This document shows positions 16,416 through 24,004 of a stretch of DNA of 35,951 bases, piece after piece. Both the position numbers and the translations under genes were made by a program. This DNA is from an uncultured Oscillospiraceae bacterium (lineage in GTDB: Bacteria; Bacillota; Clostridia; Oscillospirales; Oscillospiraceae), in contig CANQSU010000006.1 of assembly GCA_947626585.1 (NCBI GenBank), positions 1-35,951 of the forward strand, read 5' to 3'. The notes under the pieces are model-generated. The model worked only from the letters and a program-made list of their open reading frames with translations. It did no database searches and was not told where the DNA came from. Positions within the stretch are counted from its first letter, which is position 1. Each line of letters opens with the position of its first letter.

Positions 16416-16468
16416 TTTGGCCTCCTTTTGGCCTCCGAGGGGCTTAAAATCGGGAAAATATGGCCTCC
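16416..16468 (+). repeat. Left cluster of GGCCTCC heptamers (possible integrase arm sites)
   Basis: GGCCTCC occurs at 16419-16425, 16430-16436 and 16462-16468, the first two preceded by TTT. A matching cluster lies inside the right end. Short direct repeats flanking the core are typical of arm-type sites bound by the N-terminal domain of tyrosine integrases; this role is inferred. Confidence 0.5.
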
Positions 16469-16479
16469 AGCCCGGGGTG

Positions 16480-16899
16480 TCTGCCGTACAATTCAATATC
16501 GAAGGACAGCCCTGGAACTGCATTGACCGATGCGGTTTTGGGGCTTTTTCTATTCAATTTTCTAAGGCAAAAATTTTTTCTAAAAATGTATATCCTTTCG
16601 TTTCATTCATATACTCCTACTGTAACAAATAATTCGACAGCGGTTTTCGACTTGCTCCATGTTGTACTGGAAAATTGTCCTTTCCCTTTAACTTGATAAC
16701 TACACGCTCTAAAAGCCGAAAAAAATTTTTCTCTGATTCTTGCTGTCTTTGATTTTCTGTTTCGTTATTGTTTACAGACACAGCAGACATAGAGCGTTTT
16801 CTTCTTGCTTTCTGGCAGATTTCTTTCTTACATAGAGCCTTGCGAAAATCCTCAGTTTCATAGCTTGCGCTCTAAATTTAAATCTAAGGAGGAAAAAAT
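16480..16899 (+). other. AT-rich upstream region of rep, candidate replication origin
   Basis: There is no gene in these roughly 420 bases. Repeated motifs include CGCTCTAAA (16705-16713 and 16868-16876) and ACATAGAGC (16787-16795 and 16830-16838), the second family being partly the reverse complement of the first. Spaced repeats just before a HUH initiator gene fit an origin or initiator-binding region. No nick site is proven. Confidence 0.35.
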
Positions 16900-17733
16900 A
16901 TGTTTGAACCGAAACCTAAAACTGAGATTCAGTTTATTGGTTACAGCCCTCCCCTGCCTACTGACGATTCTACTGTTTATGTGTCTGAAAAATGTCTTGA
17001 AGTAGTCTCTTCCCGGCATAGGCAGAACAACCTTTCAGCCTATCGCAGAGTTGACAAATATCACTTTGTCGATCAATGCACTGGGGAACTTCGAGATTAC
17101 CGCCCAAAAGAACATTCGGAGCAAGACACCCCGTCCCATAGCTATCATGGTTTTAATGAACTGAGACGGACAATCTTAGCTAATTTTACTGGCTCAGAGC
17201 GGGAACTTCATTTAGTACTCACTGCCGCGCCTGAGCATAGCGCCGATTTGGCAGAACTTCAACAGACGTTTCGGAGATTCTGGAAGCGTTTTAGTTATCG
17301 CTATCCCTTAATTGAATATCTGTCTATTGCTGAACCACACGAAACCGGACGTTTTCATTTTCATGTCTTGGTAACAGCTCCCTCGCAGAGCAAACTGTAT
17401 ATTCCTAATGCCCAGATCCAACAGCTGTGGCAGGTTGGATATACCAAAGTGACCCGTACCGTATCCGGGGACAGATTATCTGCCTATTTCTGTTCAGCAA
17501 AAAAGAAAGAGCGGTGGGGCAAGTTTTATCGACCAGGACAGAGGCTATTTCGTTGTTCTAAGGGAATCATCAGGCCTCAACGGAAAAAATTGAAAAGAGA
17601 GGAGGTCGATACCATTGTGGAGCAAGGCGGGTTTCGATGGGTCTCTGGGAAAACCTATACGGTTAGTTGTGACTATGGAGATGGAAATAAGCATTTTACA
17701 AACGTCATCACCAAAGAGCAATACCAACGGTAA
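16900..17733 (+). CDS. HUH-type rolling-circle replication initiator
   Basis: This 277-aa protein carries the metal-binding HUH motif in GRFHFHVLV (H153 and H155) and a downstream Y196 followed by a lysine-rich stretch (LSAYFCSAKKKER), the expected nicking tyrosine region. An upstream SERELHLVLTAA strand (99-110) fits motif 1 of these enzymes. Such proteins nick one strand at the origin and prime rolling-circle copying. The ATG at 16900 has AAGGAGG 7 bases upstream. The AT-rich region before it holds spaced repeats. In an integrated element this would allow a replicating circular form after excision, or assist mobilisation. The C-terminus is rich in aromatic and Gly residues with no further motif recognised. 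Confidence 0.8.
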   Translation: MFEPKPKTEIQFIGYSPPLPTDDSTVYVSEKCLEVVSSRHRQNNLSAYRRVDKYHFVDQCTGELRDYRPKEHSEQDTPSHSYHGFNELRRTILANFTGSERELHLVLTAAPEHSADLAELQQTFRRFWKRFSYRYPLIEYLSIAEPHETGRFHFHVLVTAPSQSKLYIPNAQIQQLWQVGYTKVTRTVSGDRLSAYFCSAKKKERWGKFYRPGQRLFRCSKGIIRPQRKKLKREEVDTIVEQGGFRWVSGKTYTVSCDYGDGNKHFTNVITKEQYQR

Positions 17734-17827
17734 GGAACGCTACCAGCATACAGATGCTGACGCACCATACACTCGGAAAGAGATTAACCAGCAATATTGG
17801 GATTTACGAATTATTGATAATTGTTAG
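17675..17827 (+). CDS. Possible small overlapping ORF after rep
   Basis: This frame starts inside the 3' end of rep and runs 50 codons to TAG 17825-17827. Its C-terminal half (YTRKEINQQYWDLRIIDN) reads like real protein and covers an otherwise empty gap before the next gene. No good ribosome site precedes the ATG. It may instead be the remains of a longer gene or a frameshifted extension of rep. Confidence 0.25.
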   Translation: MEMEISILQTSSPKSNTNGKERYQHTDADAPYTRKEINQQYWDLRIIDNC

Positions 17828-17838
17828 GAGGTACTTTA

Positions 17839-18258
17839 ATGTTTAGTTTGTCTGATATTATTGCCACAAGAGATGGAACTCTCGATAAATTCTCGTCCAA
17901 TATATTGAAGCAGTGTGGTTACCTGTACTCTATTGTAGAGACGGTAGTTGATATACTGTATGATGAACAAGAATGCCTATGGGAAGATATTGATGGTGGC
18001 AACTTTGATGAACTTGTAGAGGTTGGAACTCTCTATCAAACATACGGTTTACTCAAAACTTGCATAGATACTATATCACTAATGCTGGAAAAGGCAGATG
18101 CTTCTATTCAAGCCAAAGAGAAGGAATGCGAATTGCTTCGAGCCAAAAATGAGAAATGCGCCTTGCCTCAAACCCAAAATGAAGAAAACGATTTCGTTCG
18201 AGCCAGAAATAACGACACTGACACAAAAGAGGAGAGATTTCAATGTAATATCATTTGA
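17839..18258 (+). CDS. Hypothetical protein with C-terminal 11-residue repeats
   Basis: This 139-aa acidic protein starts at an ATG with AGGAGG 7 bases upstream. The first 95 residues are predicted mostly helical (LSDIIATRDGTLDK to DTISLMLEKADAS). The tail consists of three imperfect 11-residue units (KECELLRAKNE, KCALPQTQNEE, NDFVRARNNDT) encoded by 33-bp DNA repeats. I do not recognise a family. It sits between the replication initiator and the xis/int genes of the element, a place where accessory copy-control or mobilisation genes are common. Confidence 0.6.
   Translation: MFSLSDIIATRDGTLDKFSSNILKQCGYLYSIVETVVDILYDEQECLWEDIDGGNFDELVEVGTLYQTYGLLKTCIDTISLMLEKADASIQAKEKECELLRAKNEKCALPQTQNEENDFVRARNNDTDTKEERFQCNII
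18121..18219 (+). repeat. Three tandem 33-bp repeats
   Basis: Units 18121-18153, 18154-18186 and 18187-18219 share the pattern ...TTGC.TC.A.CC.AAAATGA. A partial fourth unit precedes them (18100-18120, CTTCTATTCAAGCCAAAGAG). The period keeps the reading frame of the host ORF. Confidence 0.6.
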
Positions 18259-18423
18259 ACGGTGTTGTCAACACAGCTTCTATAGATTACGATCAATATT
18301 TAACCCCTGAATTGAGGTCATGCGGTTGTCAAGAAATGGAGCAAGACGATTCAGAACGTCCCTAAACAGCCTTTTTTCTGCCTGAAGCATTGGGGACACC
18401 CCAAAAACTTTGGAGGCGAAATA

Positions 18424-18645
18424 ATGGACTACGAAATATCAAATATCCCATCACTTGAAACCGCAGAGGAACTATTACAATGGCTGATTGAACGCTTTGA
18501 GGACCTGAAAGAAGAACACGGCCTTTTGATTCTGAACGGTGACGATATAGCTGATTTATTAGTAGAATTATGGCGGTTTCAAGATGAACGTGCCAGAACT
18601 GGTGTGCAAAACAAAGCAGACAATAAGGGGGTAGAAATCGTATGA
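18424..18645 (+). CDS. Hypothetical small acidic protein
   Basis: A 73-aa, strongly acidic, helical protein (SLETAEELLQWLIERFEDLK) with GGAGG 7 bases before its ATG. Its stop overlaps the next ATG by four bases, so it belongs to the accessory operon leading to xis and int. No family recognised. Confidence 0.6.
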   Translation: MDYEISNIPSLETAEELLQWLIERFEDLKEEHGLLILNGDDIADLLVELWRFQDERARTGVQNKADNKGVEIV

Positions 18646-18836
18646 TACCAATCGAGAACACAAAAGAACTGGATTTAAAATCTGTGGCGGACGTGTTGCT
18701 GGATATATTGGATTTGCCTCCGGGTGATTATGACATTCAGGTAAGGAAAATCGGGAATACTTCTGCTGTCTCCGAAAAGAACGGCCGTCAGTTTCATGTG
18801 GAGGTTCATAATGGCAAGAGTTCGCACCATATTTGA
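18642..18836 (+). CDS. Hypothetical small protein
   Basis: A 64-aa protein starting in an ATGA overlap with the gene before it, with AGGGGG upstream. It contains LPPGDYDIQVRKIG near the middle, suggesting a short beta-hairpin. Its 3' end overlaps the start of the Xis-like gene by 26 bases. Function unknown. Confidence 0.55.
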   Translation: MIPIENTKELDLKSVADVLLDILDLPPGDYDIQVRKIGNTSAVSEKNGRQFHVEVHNGKSSHHI

Positions 18837-19056
18837 GGCATATCAGCTATTAAAGTCCGAAGACCCTAATACGCGGATCACAATCGGAATGCTCCGCCGC
18901 TGGGTAGCCGATGGGACTATCCCAAGCATACGAGCAGGGAGAAAAATCCTATTGAACTATGATATTCTGCTCGAATATCTCTCAACACCTTGTGCCAGCC
19001 ATACCGCTATAACGGACAGCGCACACAGGGAGATCCGGCCTATCTCAGCAAAATAG
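18811..19056 (+). CDS. xis: Excisionase-like MerR/HTH DNA-binding protein
   Basis: This 81-aa protein contains a winged helix-turn-helix of the excisionase type: ITIGMLRRWVADGTIPSIRAG, then KILLNYDILLEYLS. That layout (HTH, short loop with basic residues, wing, final helix) is typical of Xis proteins that bend attachment-site DNA and direct the integrase to excise. The ATG at 18811 has GTGGAGG upstream; a longer start at 18796 is less well placed. It lies directly before the integrase gene, separated by an untranslated stretch with a large inverted repeat. Confidence 0.75.
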   Translation: MARVRTIFEAYQLLKSEDPNTRITIGMLRRWVADGTIPSIRAGRKILLNYDILLEYLSTPCASHTAITDSAHREIRPISAK

Positions 19057-19120
19057 AATAGGTACAGCAGTGAAGCAGTGGACGACCCTTTCCGTCTCCG
19101 ATTATTCTCGCTGCTGTCCC

Positions 19121-19168
19121 TTCCAGAAAAAATTGCAAAATTTTGAGAAAATGTTTTGCAATCTGGAA
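19121..19168 (+). other. Imperfect inverted repeat upstream of int
   Basis: TTCCAGA and TTGCAAAA (19121-19140) are mirrored by TTTTGCAA and TCTGGAA (19154-19168). It could be an operator for the regulator or Xis, or an attenuating hairpin controlling integrase expression. No promoter with good spacing was found beside it. Confidence 0.5.
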
Positions 19169-19243
19169 AAAATTGATTTATGTTAACTTTGGGGGAAACA
19201 ATTTGAACCATCCCCATACGCTATATGAAAGGGTGTAGCGAAA

Positions 19244-20437
19244 ATGGCAACCGCACGTTGGCGGGGTTCATCCTATGAAATCCGGGTGTATTGCGGCTTG
19301 AATAGTGAGGGAAAGCGAGTGGAAAAACACACTCACTGGAAGCCTGACCCCACCATGACACAGAAGCAAATCGAAAAAGAACTGGAACGGCAAAAAGTGC
19401 TGTTTGAGAACAAAGTCCGAAAAGGAGAAATCGTCAATAGCAATCTCTATTTCAGAGATTTTGCCTCCCGATGGATGGAGGAATACGCCAAACCTCGGTT
19501 AGCGCCCAAGACATTCCAGCGATATGGAGAATATCTCCGGCGTATCAATCAGGCAATCGGGCACATCAAACTGGCAGACCTTCGCCCCATACACCTGAAC
19601 GCCTTTTATAAAAATCTGGCGGAGCCCGGAGTAAATAAGCAGGGCAAGCGAGATAAGAACGGAAAGCTGGTAGAGCAAAAGCCGCTTGCGCCTAAAACCA
19701 TTCTGGACCACCACCGGTTGATTTCCAAAATACTGAAAACCGCTGTCCGCTGGGAACTTTTAAATAGAAATGTAGCCGAGCGGGCCGATCCGCCAAAGCT
19801 CACCGGGCAGGAGCGGGAATGTCTGGACGAAGCACAGTTGAAACAAATGCTGTTTCTGCTGAATCGGGAACCGCTCCCCTATCGAACAATGATTATCCTG
19901 CTTCTTTATACGGGAATGCGCCGGGGAGAGTTGTGCGGCCTGGAGTGGAAGGACATAGATTTTGAAAATCAAACCATTTCCATATCCCGCTCGTCCCAAT
20001 ATATCGGCAACCGGCAGTTCATCACCAAGGAGCCTAAGACAAAGGCCGGTATTCGCAAAATGAGTATCGGCGAAAGTATCTGTCAGATGTTGCGAAGCTA
20101 TCGTAAATACCAGGACGACCAAAAGCAGAAGGTGGGTGACCGCTGGGTTGAGAATGACCGACTGTTTACGCAGTGGAACGGTCTGCCCATCTATCCCGAC
20201 ACTATCACGGATTGGTTTCCCAAGTTTTTAGAGCGGTGCGGACTGCCGAGAGTAACGCTTCATTCTCTCCGGCACAGCAACGCCACCATGATGATAGCAG
20301 AAGGGGTGGACATTCGCACCGTTTCCAACCGCCTCGGCCATGCACAGACCAGCACCACCTTGAACATCTATACTCACGCGCTGAAATCCCGTGACAGGGA
20401 CGCGGCGGAGAAACTGGACAAGGTATTTAACTTCTAA
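19244..20437 (+). CDS. int: Tyrosine recombinase (integrase)
   Basis: This 397-aa protein has three parts. An N-terminal three-stranded arm-binding domain covers residues 1-50 (ARWRGSSYEIRVYCG). A helical SAM-like core-binding domain spans about 65-180. The catalytic domain has R226 (TGMRRGEL), H340 and R343 (LHSLRHSN), H366 (LGHAQTS) and the nucleophile Y376 (LNIYTHAL). Lysines at 262-267 fit the beta-hairpin lysine. All key residues are intact, so it should be active. It would recombine the tRNA-derived core with the circular element. Length matches the Tn916/ICE-type integrase family. A strong terminator follows 19 bases after its stop. Confidence 0.95.
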   Translation: MATARWRGSSYEIRVYCGLNSEGKRVEKHTHWKPDPTMTQKQIEKELERQKVLFENKVRKGEIVNSNLYFRDFASRWMEEYAKPRLAPKTFQRYGEYLRRINQAIGHIKLADLRPIHLNAFYKNLAEPGVNKQGKRDKNGKLVEQKPLAPKTILDHHRLISKILKTAVRWELLNRNVAERADPPKLTGQERECLDEAQLKQMLFLLNREPLPYRTMIILLLYTGMRRGELCGLEWKDIDFENQTISISRSSQYIGNRQFITKEPKTKAGIRKMSIGESICQMLRSYRKYQDDQKQKVGDRWVENDRLFTQWNGLPIYPDTITDWFPKFLERCGLPRVTLHSLRHSNATMMIAEGVDIRTVSNRLGHAQTSTTLNIYTHALKSRDRDAAEKLDKVFNF

Positions 20438-20455
20438 TCAAACTGGAAAATACAA

Positions 20456-20494
20456 ATGCTCCGCCTCTCAAATACGAGGGACGGAGCATTTTTT
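20456..20494 (+). terminator. Intrinsic terminator after int
   Basis: ATGCTCCG (20456-20463) pairs with CGGAGCAT (20482-20489). An inner CCTC/GAGG stem extends it, and a run of six T follows. Confidence 0.85.
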
Positions 20495-20628
20495 CGCAAG
20501 TTTTTCAAGATAGCCTCATAGAGCCGGTTTAGGGACGCTGTGGGACGTTCTGGACGGAAAGCCGGGCAGGGGGGCGGTTGAAAACGGTAAGCGGTTATGA
20601 ACGTCTACAGCAAAATAACGACTGGTAG

Positions 20629-21834
20629 CTATGAGTTCACTATTTCAAATTTGCCATCTTTAAGTATTACTAATTTATTGCACTTTGGACATTGGCAATT
20701 CAATGAATTGACTGGAAAATAGAAATCCTGACCGCAGTATGGACATTTAGCTGCATAAGCCTTTTTCTTCCTTGTTAAAAGAAGGCGAATCCCAATGATA
20801 CCTAATGCTACGGGAATCCAATAAAGCCACAAAGAGGGAAAATAGCCAAATATATATTTCGCAAAAACACGCAAAATCAAGGCCAGTAAGGCTCCTATAA
20901 AACAAAGAATTGCTAATATGCCCCCGTGTCGATTAAGCGTCACAGGTACTAACTCGGAATTGTTTTCGTGATTTTGTTCGCTGCTACTTGGCCCTTGTGT
21001 TGTAGAATTATTGTTTTCTGCCCCAGAGGAACTATGGCTACGGAGAGTTGGCTCAATCGTTCCAAGTAACATATTCCATTCCAAATCTATTATGGAATCT
21101 TTTGCAAGGTTAATATTTATAGTAGCTTTCCGAAATGCGCACTTGAAATTGATTATATAGCTTCCTCGTGGCAAAGAAAAATCAAGAACTTCTCCTCCTC
21201 GAATTTTCCCCGATATATTACCGGGAACAACTGTTACGACAATACAGGGATTGGTAGCTGCCGATGGCTTTTTCATCACAATTTTTAGAGAATGAATTTT
21301 ATTATCCTTTTTATTCTCAAATTGAGGCGTTTCATGTTGTTGTACCCCAATCGCCGCGCCGCACTCCGGGCAGAACTTTGTCCCGGCTTTCAGCGTTGCT
21401 CCGCAGTTCCCGCAGCGGATACTTCCCCCGTCGGCTGTATCTTTCTGCTCAGGCTCCGGGGCGTGATACACGGGCTCAGATTCAGAAGCTCCAGCCGGCT
21501 CCGCCGATTGCTGGGGCGGTTTCTCTTGACGTTCTTCCTTCACAGGCTCACGATTCACAGGCGCAGCGGGTTCCGGCTCCGTTTTGACTGGTCCGGCCTG
21601 TTCCGGCTTGGAATCATTCTGTACTTGCCCGGTCGGAACGGATTTCAACCGAACCGTTTTCCGGGGCTTTGCCCCTGCATTGCTGGCTGATTCCACACTG
21701 GAACTTGAAGAAGCCGGCACAGCCGTTTCCTCCGGTATCTGCTCCATCTGCCGGACCAGACGGGTCTTAGCTCCACATTTGGGACAAAACCTGTCATCGT
21801 CTCTCAGCTTTGCACCGCAATTTCCGCAAAACAT
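20629..21834 (-). CDS. Zinc-ribbon membrane protein with N- and C-terminal metal-binding modules
   Basis: This 401-aa protein begins with a double-CxxC zinc ribbon (CGNC at 3-6, CPKC at 17-20). It repeats the module at 141-158 (CGNC, CPEC) after a Pro/Glu/Lys-rich linker. Residues about 180-265 are a beta-rich domain (CIVVTVVPGNISGKIRG, SYIINFKCAF). Two membrane spans follow (about 304-325 and 328-352), then a C-terminal CPYC/CPKC ribbon (364-384). Zinc-ribbon proteins of this style are common in Clostridia but poorly understood. Its ATG shares one base with the upstream stop (TGATG), so it is translationally coupled to its partner. It is cargo of the integrative element; function unknown. 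Confidence 0.75.
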   Translation of the reverse strand: MFCGNCGAKLRDDDRFCPKCGAKTRLVRQMEQIPEETAVPASSSSSVESASNAGAKPRKTVRLKSVPTGQVQNDSKPEQAGPVKTEPEPAAPVNREPVKEERQEKPPQQSAEPAGASESEPVYHAPEPEQKDTADGGSIRCGNCGATLKAGTKFCPECGAAIGVQQHETPQFENKKDNKIHSLKIVMKKPSAATNPCIVVTVVPGNISGKIRGGEVLDFSLPRGSYIINFKCAFRKATININLAKDSIIDLEWNMLLGTIEPTLRSHSSSGAENNNSTTQGPSSSEQNHENNSELVPVTLNRHGGILAILCFIGALLALILRVFAKYIFGYFPSLWLYWIPVALGIIGIRLLLTRKKKAYAAKCPYCGQDFYFPVNSLNCQCPKCNKLVILKDGKFEIVNS

Positions 21835-23207
21835 CAGCTCACCCCATTCATCGAATAAAATCCCCCGTCGTACAACACGGAGACAAAATCAATACCTTGA
21901 GCCGTTTCAACAGGGATATACCAGACTTTGCTCCCGCCCCAATAGGCGCCGCTGCCACCCGCCGTTGCAAACGTGTACCCGGCGTCCTGAACGCGCTTAG
22001 CGGCAACATCAAAAGTAAAGCCTACCAGAGATTCCGCCAGTTCATCGCTGACCCGGTCGGCCTCGTCAATCGTACCAGAGATCGTCCAAGTCTGGCTTTC
22101 CCACTCCAAGCCGACTTCCAGCCCAAAGAGAGACAGCGTATCAATATAGGCGCCGTTACCCGTGTTCACTATGGCGAAAGAAGTCCCGTTATTATCACAC
22201 CAATAATACTGGCCGTCCACATCAGGGTCTATTCTCTCGCCATTCGTGTCAAGACACTGACCATCCACATAAATGTCTGTGGAATAGCCGTCAAGCGATA
22301 TAAGGTAGAGCGCGTGGCTCTTTGTCATTGCCACAGTCGCTCCCATTCTGTCATCATAGAATACATTGATTCCCAAGGCTTTCAGCGAATCGTCCAGTGC
22401 AAACAGAGTAGCACCGCCATAGTATAGCGGCTTACTCAGAGCGACAGGGCCGTTGTCCGTTGTAACTTCAAAGGTGTCCGGGAAGAAGTCTGCATCCATG
22501 GACACGTCCCACATGGAATTGGGGTCGGGCGCAGTGATGTCTACGGTCACATGAATGACCCCATCCGAAATGACCAGTTCACCTGTGCCGGAATTGCCCC
22601 AACTGTCATTGACCGCGAAGGAAGCCTTGTCCCCATCCATAGTCACAGTAATCGGATAAGTGCTGGCAATCCTGCCGGACGGCGCGGCTTGCGTACTTTC
22701 CAAATAGAAGGTAATCGTATTCTCTCCCACGTCTGACAAATAGAGGGCCTGCCATCCGTTTTCCTCGTCACCGACAGTACAGCCCTCCGCCGCCCAAGTC
22801 CCGATATATAGCTTGGAGAGATCACCGGCCGGAGGCTCCGTCACCGATTCAGACGGCTCTGTGGGCTCCTGTGTCGGTTCCAGCGAAGGGGTTTCGGAAG
22901 CAGTGATTCCAGGGCTCTCTACAGTCCCGCCTGGGGTATCGTTACCGCCTGGTCGGAGAACGAAAGCCACTATCAAAGCCAGTACGACCACGACGACCAC
23001 TGCAATACCCGCAATCAGCCCCATATTGAGCGACTTTTTCGCCGGAGCGGGAGCAGATTCTGAGTGCTGGGGCTGTTTCCCGGAATTTCTATCCTGATTG
23101 ATAGAGGACGCTTGATTTGATTGCTCTGAATCCTCCATTGGCTGACCACAGAAGGGGCAAAACTGTTCATTTGGTTCCAGTTTGGCCCCGCATTTTCTAC
23201 AATACAC
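21834..23207 (-). CDS. Zinc-ribbon, single-span membrane protein with copper-amine-oxidase-like repeat domain
   Basis: This 457-aa protein starts with YCRKCGAKL (residue 1 encoded by GTG), a CxxC/CxxC zinc ribbon (3-20). After a short linker comes one membrane helix (about 62-84), a Thr/Glu/Pro-rich stalk (85-130) and an extracellular beta domain (about 130-235). A segment resembling the copper amine oxidase N-terminal/stalk repeat follows (about 260-300, LGINVFYDDRMGATVAMTK). The GTG at 23207 is chosen because a well-formed promoter maps to 23265-23293 and the zinc ribbon begins at once; the longer frame to 23339 would start upstream of the promoter. It is the first gene of a two-gene unit inside the element. 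Confidence 0.75.
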   Translation of the reverse strand: MYCRKCGAKLEPNEQFCPFCGQPMEDSEQSNQASSINQDRNSGKQPQHSESAPAPAKKSLNMGLIAGIAVVVVVVLALIVAFVLRPGGNDTPGGTVESPGITASETPSLEPTQEPTEPSESVTEPPAGDLSKLYIGTWAAEGCTVGDEENGWQALYLSDVGENTITFYLESTQAAPSGRIASTYPITVTMDGDKASFAVNDSWGNSGTGELVISDGVIHVTVDITAPDPNSMWDVSMDADFFPDTFEVTTDNGPVALSKPLYYGGATLFALDDSLKALGINVFYDDRMGATVAMTKSHALYLISLDGYSTDIYVDGQCLDTNGERIDPDVDGQYYWCDNNGTSFAIVNTGNGAYIDTLSLFGLEVGLEWESQTWTISGTIDEADRVSDELAESLVGFTFDVAAKRVQDAGYTFATAGGSGAYWGGSKVWYIPVETAQGIDFVSVLYDGGFYSMNGVS

Positions 23208-23264
23208 GAAATCACCCTCGCCTCTCTGAGATACGAAATGCTGAGATTTGCCAGACACAAAGCA

Positions 23265-23293
23265 AGTATAACCCATTTGGAATAGAATTGCAA
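23265..23293 (-). promoter_or_regulatory. Promoter of the zinc-ribbon gene pair
   Basis: On the minus strand TTGCAA (23293-23288), a 17-base spacer and TATACT (23270-23265). The GTG start lies about 50 bases downstream of the expected start of transcription. Confidence 0.7.
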
Positions 23294-23376
23294 TACATAT
23301 GTAAAATAAAACCGTTACATAAGCGATATACATAAACATCCCATTTCAGTATTAAACTGTTTACAGGAGGGATAGT

Positions 23377-23682
23377 ATGGATACGCTTGAACGCATACGG
23401 AATTATATGCAGGCGAGAAATTGGACAGAGTATCGTCTGGCGAAAGAATCCGGCCTGTCACAGTCTACCATTGCAAATATGTTCAGCAGACATACGGCGC
23501 CCAGCGTCCCCACATTAGAGGCGATTTGTAAAGGCTTTGGAATCACACTGGCTCAGTTTTTCTCCGATGGTGACGGCTTGGTGGAGTTAGATAAGGAACA
23601 GCTGGCTATGTTTCAGAAGTGGTCTATGCTGACGCCGGAGCAGAAGGAACTTCTCTCAAAATTGGTTGACAACATGAAATGA
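23377..23682 (+). CDS. XRE-family transcriptional regulator
   Basis: This 101-aa protein is almost entirely a Cro/CI-type helix-turn-helix (residues 5-65: YRLAKESGLSQSTIANMF, then TLEAICKGFGITLAQFF), with a short acidic helical tail (LTPEQKELLSKLVDNM). AGGAGGG precedes the ATG. It is divergent from the zinc-ribbon pair and lies next to the right end of the element, a usual place for a regulator of excision or of neighbouring cargo. The 170-base divergent spacer probably holds its operator. Confidence 0.85.
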   Translation: MDTLERIRNYMQARNWTEYRLAKESGLSQSTIANMFSRHTAPSVPTLEAICKGFGITLAQFFSDGDGLVELDKEQLAMFQKWSMLTPEQKELLSKLVDNMK

Positions 23683-23706
23683 GCCGCCCAACCCGTGGAC
23701 GGCTCA
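23680..23706 (+). terminator. Hairpin after the XRE gene (weak terminator)
   Basis: TGAGCCG (23680-23686) pairs with CGGCTCA (23700-23706), with inner CC/GG pairs. Only ACTTCGTTT follows, so termination is probably partial. Confidence 0.5.
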
Positions 23707-23712
23707 ACTTCG

Positions 23713-23752
23713 TTTGACCTCCGATTTTTTCTTTGGCCTCCGATTGACCTCC
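23713..23752 (+). repeat. Right cluster of (G/A)CCTCC heptamers (possible integrase arm sites)
   Basis: GACCTCC at 23716-23722, GGCCTCC at 23735-23741 and GACCTCC at 23746-23752, each preceded by TT. They mirror the cluster at the left end and lie 120-160 bases inside the right repeat. Confidence 0.5.
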
Positions 23753-23871
23753 TATGAAACAGCATGACGTAAAATGAATGAGAACGAAACGGCAAGTTCC
23801 AGCCGCTGAAACCAATGGGAACAAAGCGAAACAAGCCAAAAAAAGCCCAGCCGAAAAATATCGGGTGCGCG

Positions 23872-23916
23872 CTCATAACCCGGAGGTCGGAGGTTCAAGT
23901 CCTCCCCCCGCAACCA
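23872..23916 (+). repeat. Right attachment repeat: tRNA-fMet-like 3' half
   Basis: This is a complete 3' half of an initiator-type tRNA: CTCATAA anticodon loop, CCCGG, AGGTC, a perfect T-arm (GGAGG TTCAAGT CCTCC) and CCCCGCAACCA. The upstream bases do not form a 5' half. It shares 18 identical bases with the left repeat at its start, and the acceptor end plus terminator are also shared. Confidence 0.8.
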
Positions 23917-23919
23917 TAA

Positions 23920-23960
23920 GAAACCCTGTAACCGCAACGGTTACAGGGCTTCTTCTTTTC
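23920..23960 (+). terminator. tRNA-associated intrinsic terminator, right copy
   Basis: GAAACCCTGTAAC (23920-23932) pairs with 23940-23952, with one G.T pair, followed by TTCTTTTC. It is the duplicate of the terminator at 16350. Confidence 0.75.
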
Positions 23961-24004
23961 TGCCCTCCGGTTTGAAACCCGCCGGAAACAAAGCAATCAA
24001 CGCC

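Larger units (their letters stand above)
16301..23916. mobile_element. Small integrative element at a tRNA-fMet-like site (about 7.6 kb)
   Basis: The segment is flanked by direct repeats of a tRNA 3' half plus its terminator. It holds a HUH replication initiator, a Xis-like protein, a tyrosine integrase and an XRE regulator, and is visibly AT-richer than the surroundings. Clustered (G/A)CCTCC heptamers lie inside both ends and may be integrase arm sites. No relaxase, coupling protein or type IV secretion genes are present, so transfer would have to be helped by another element. The two zinc-ribbon genes are probable cargo. The cores of the two repeats are 7571 bases apart. Confidence 0.8.

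Noticed and set aside
23208-23339. Longer start for the zinc-ribbon protein
   Set aside because: A TTGCAA-17-TATACT promoter lies inside the extension, and the zinc ribbon begins right after the GTG at 23207.
23872-23916. A functional tRNA-fMet gene
   Set aside because: The 3' half is perfect, but the preceding bases do not give a 5' half that can pair with CCCCGCA.
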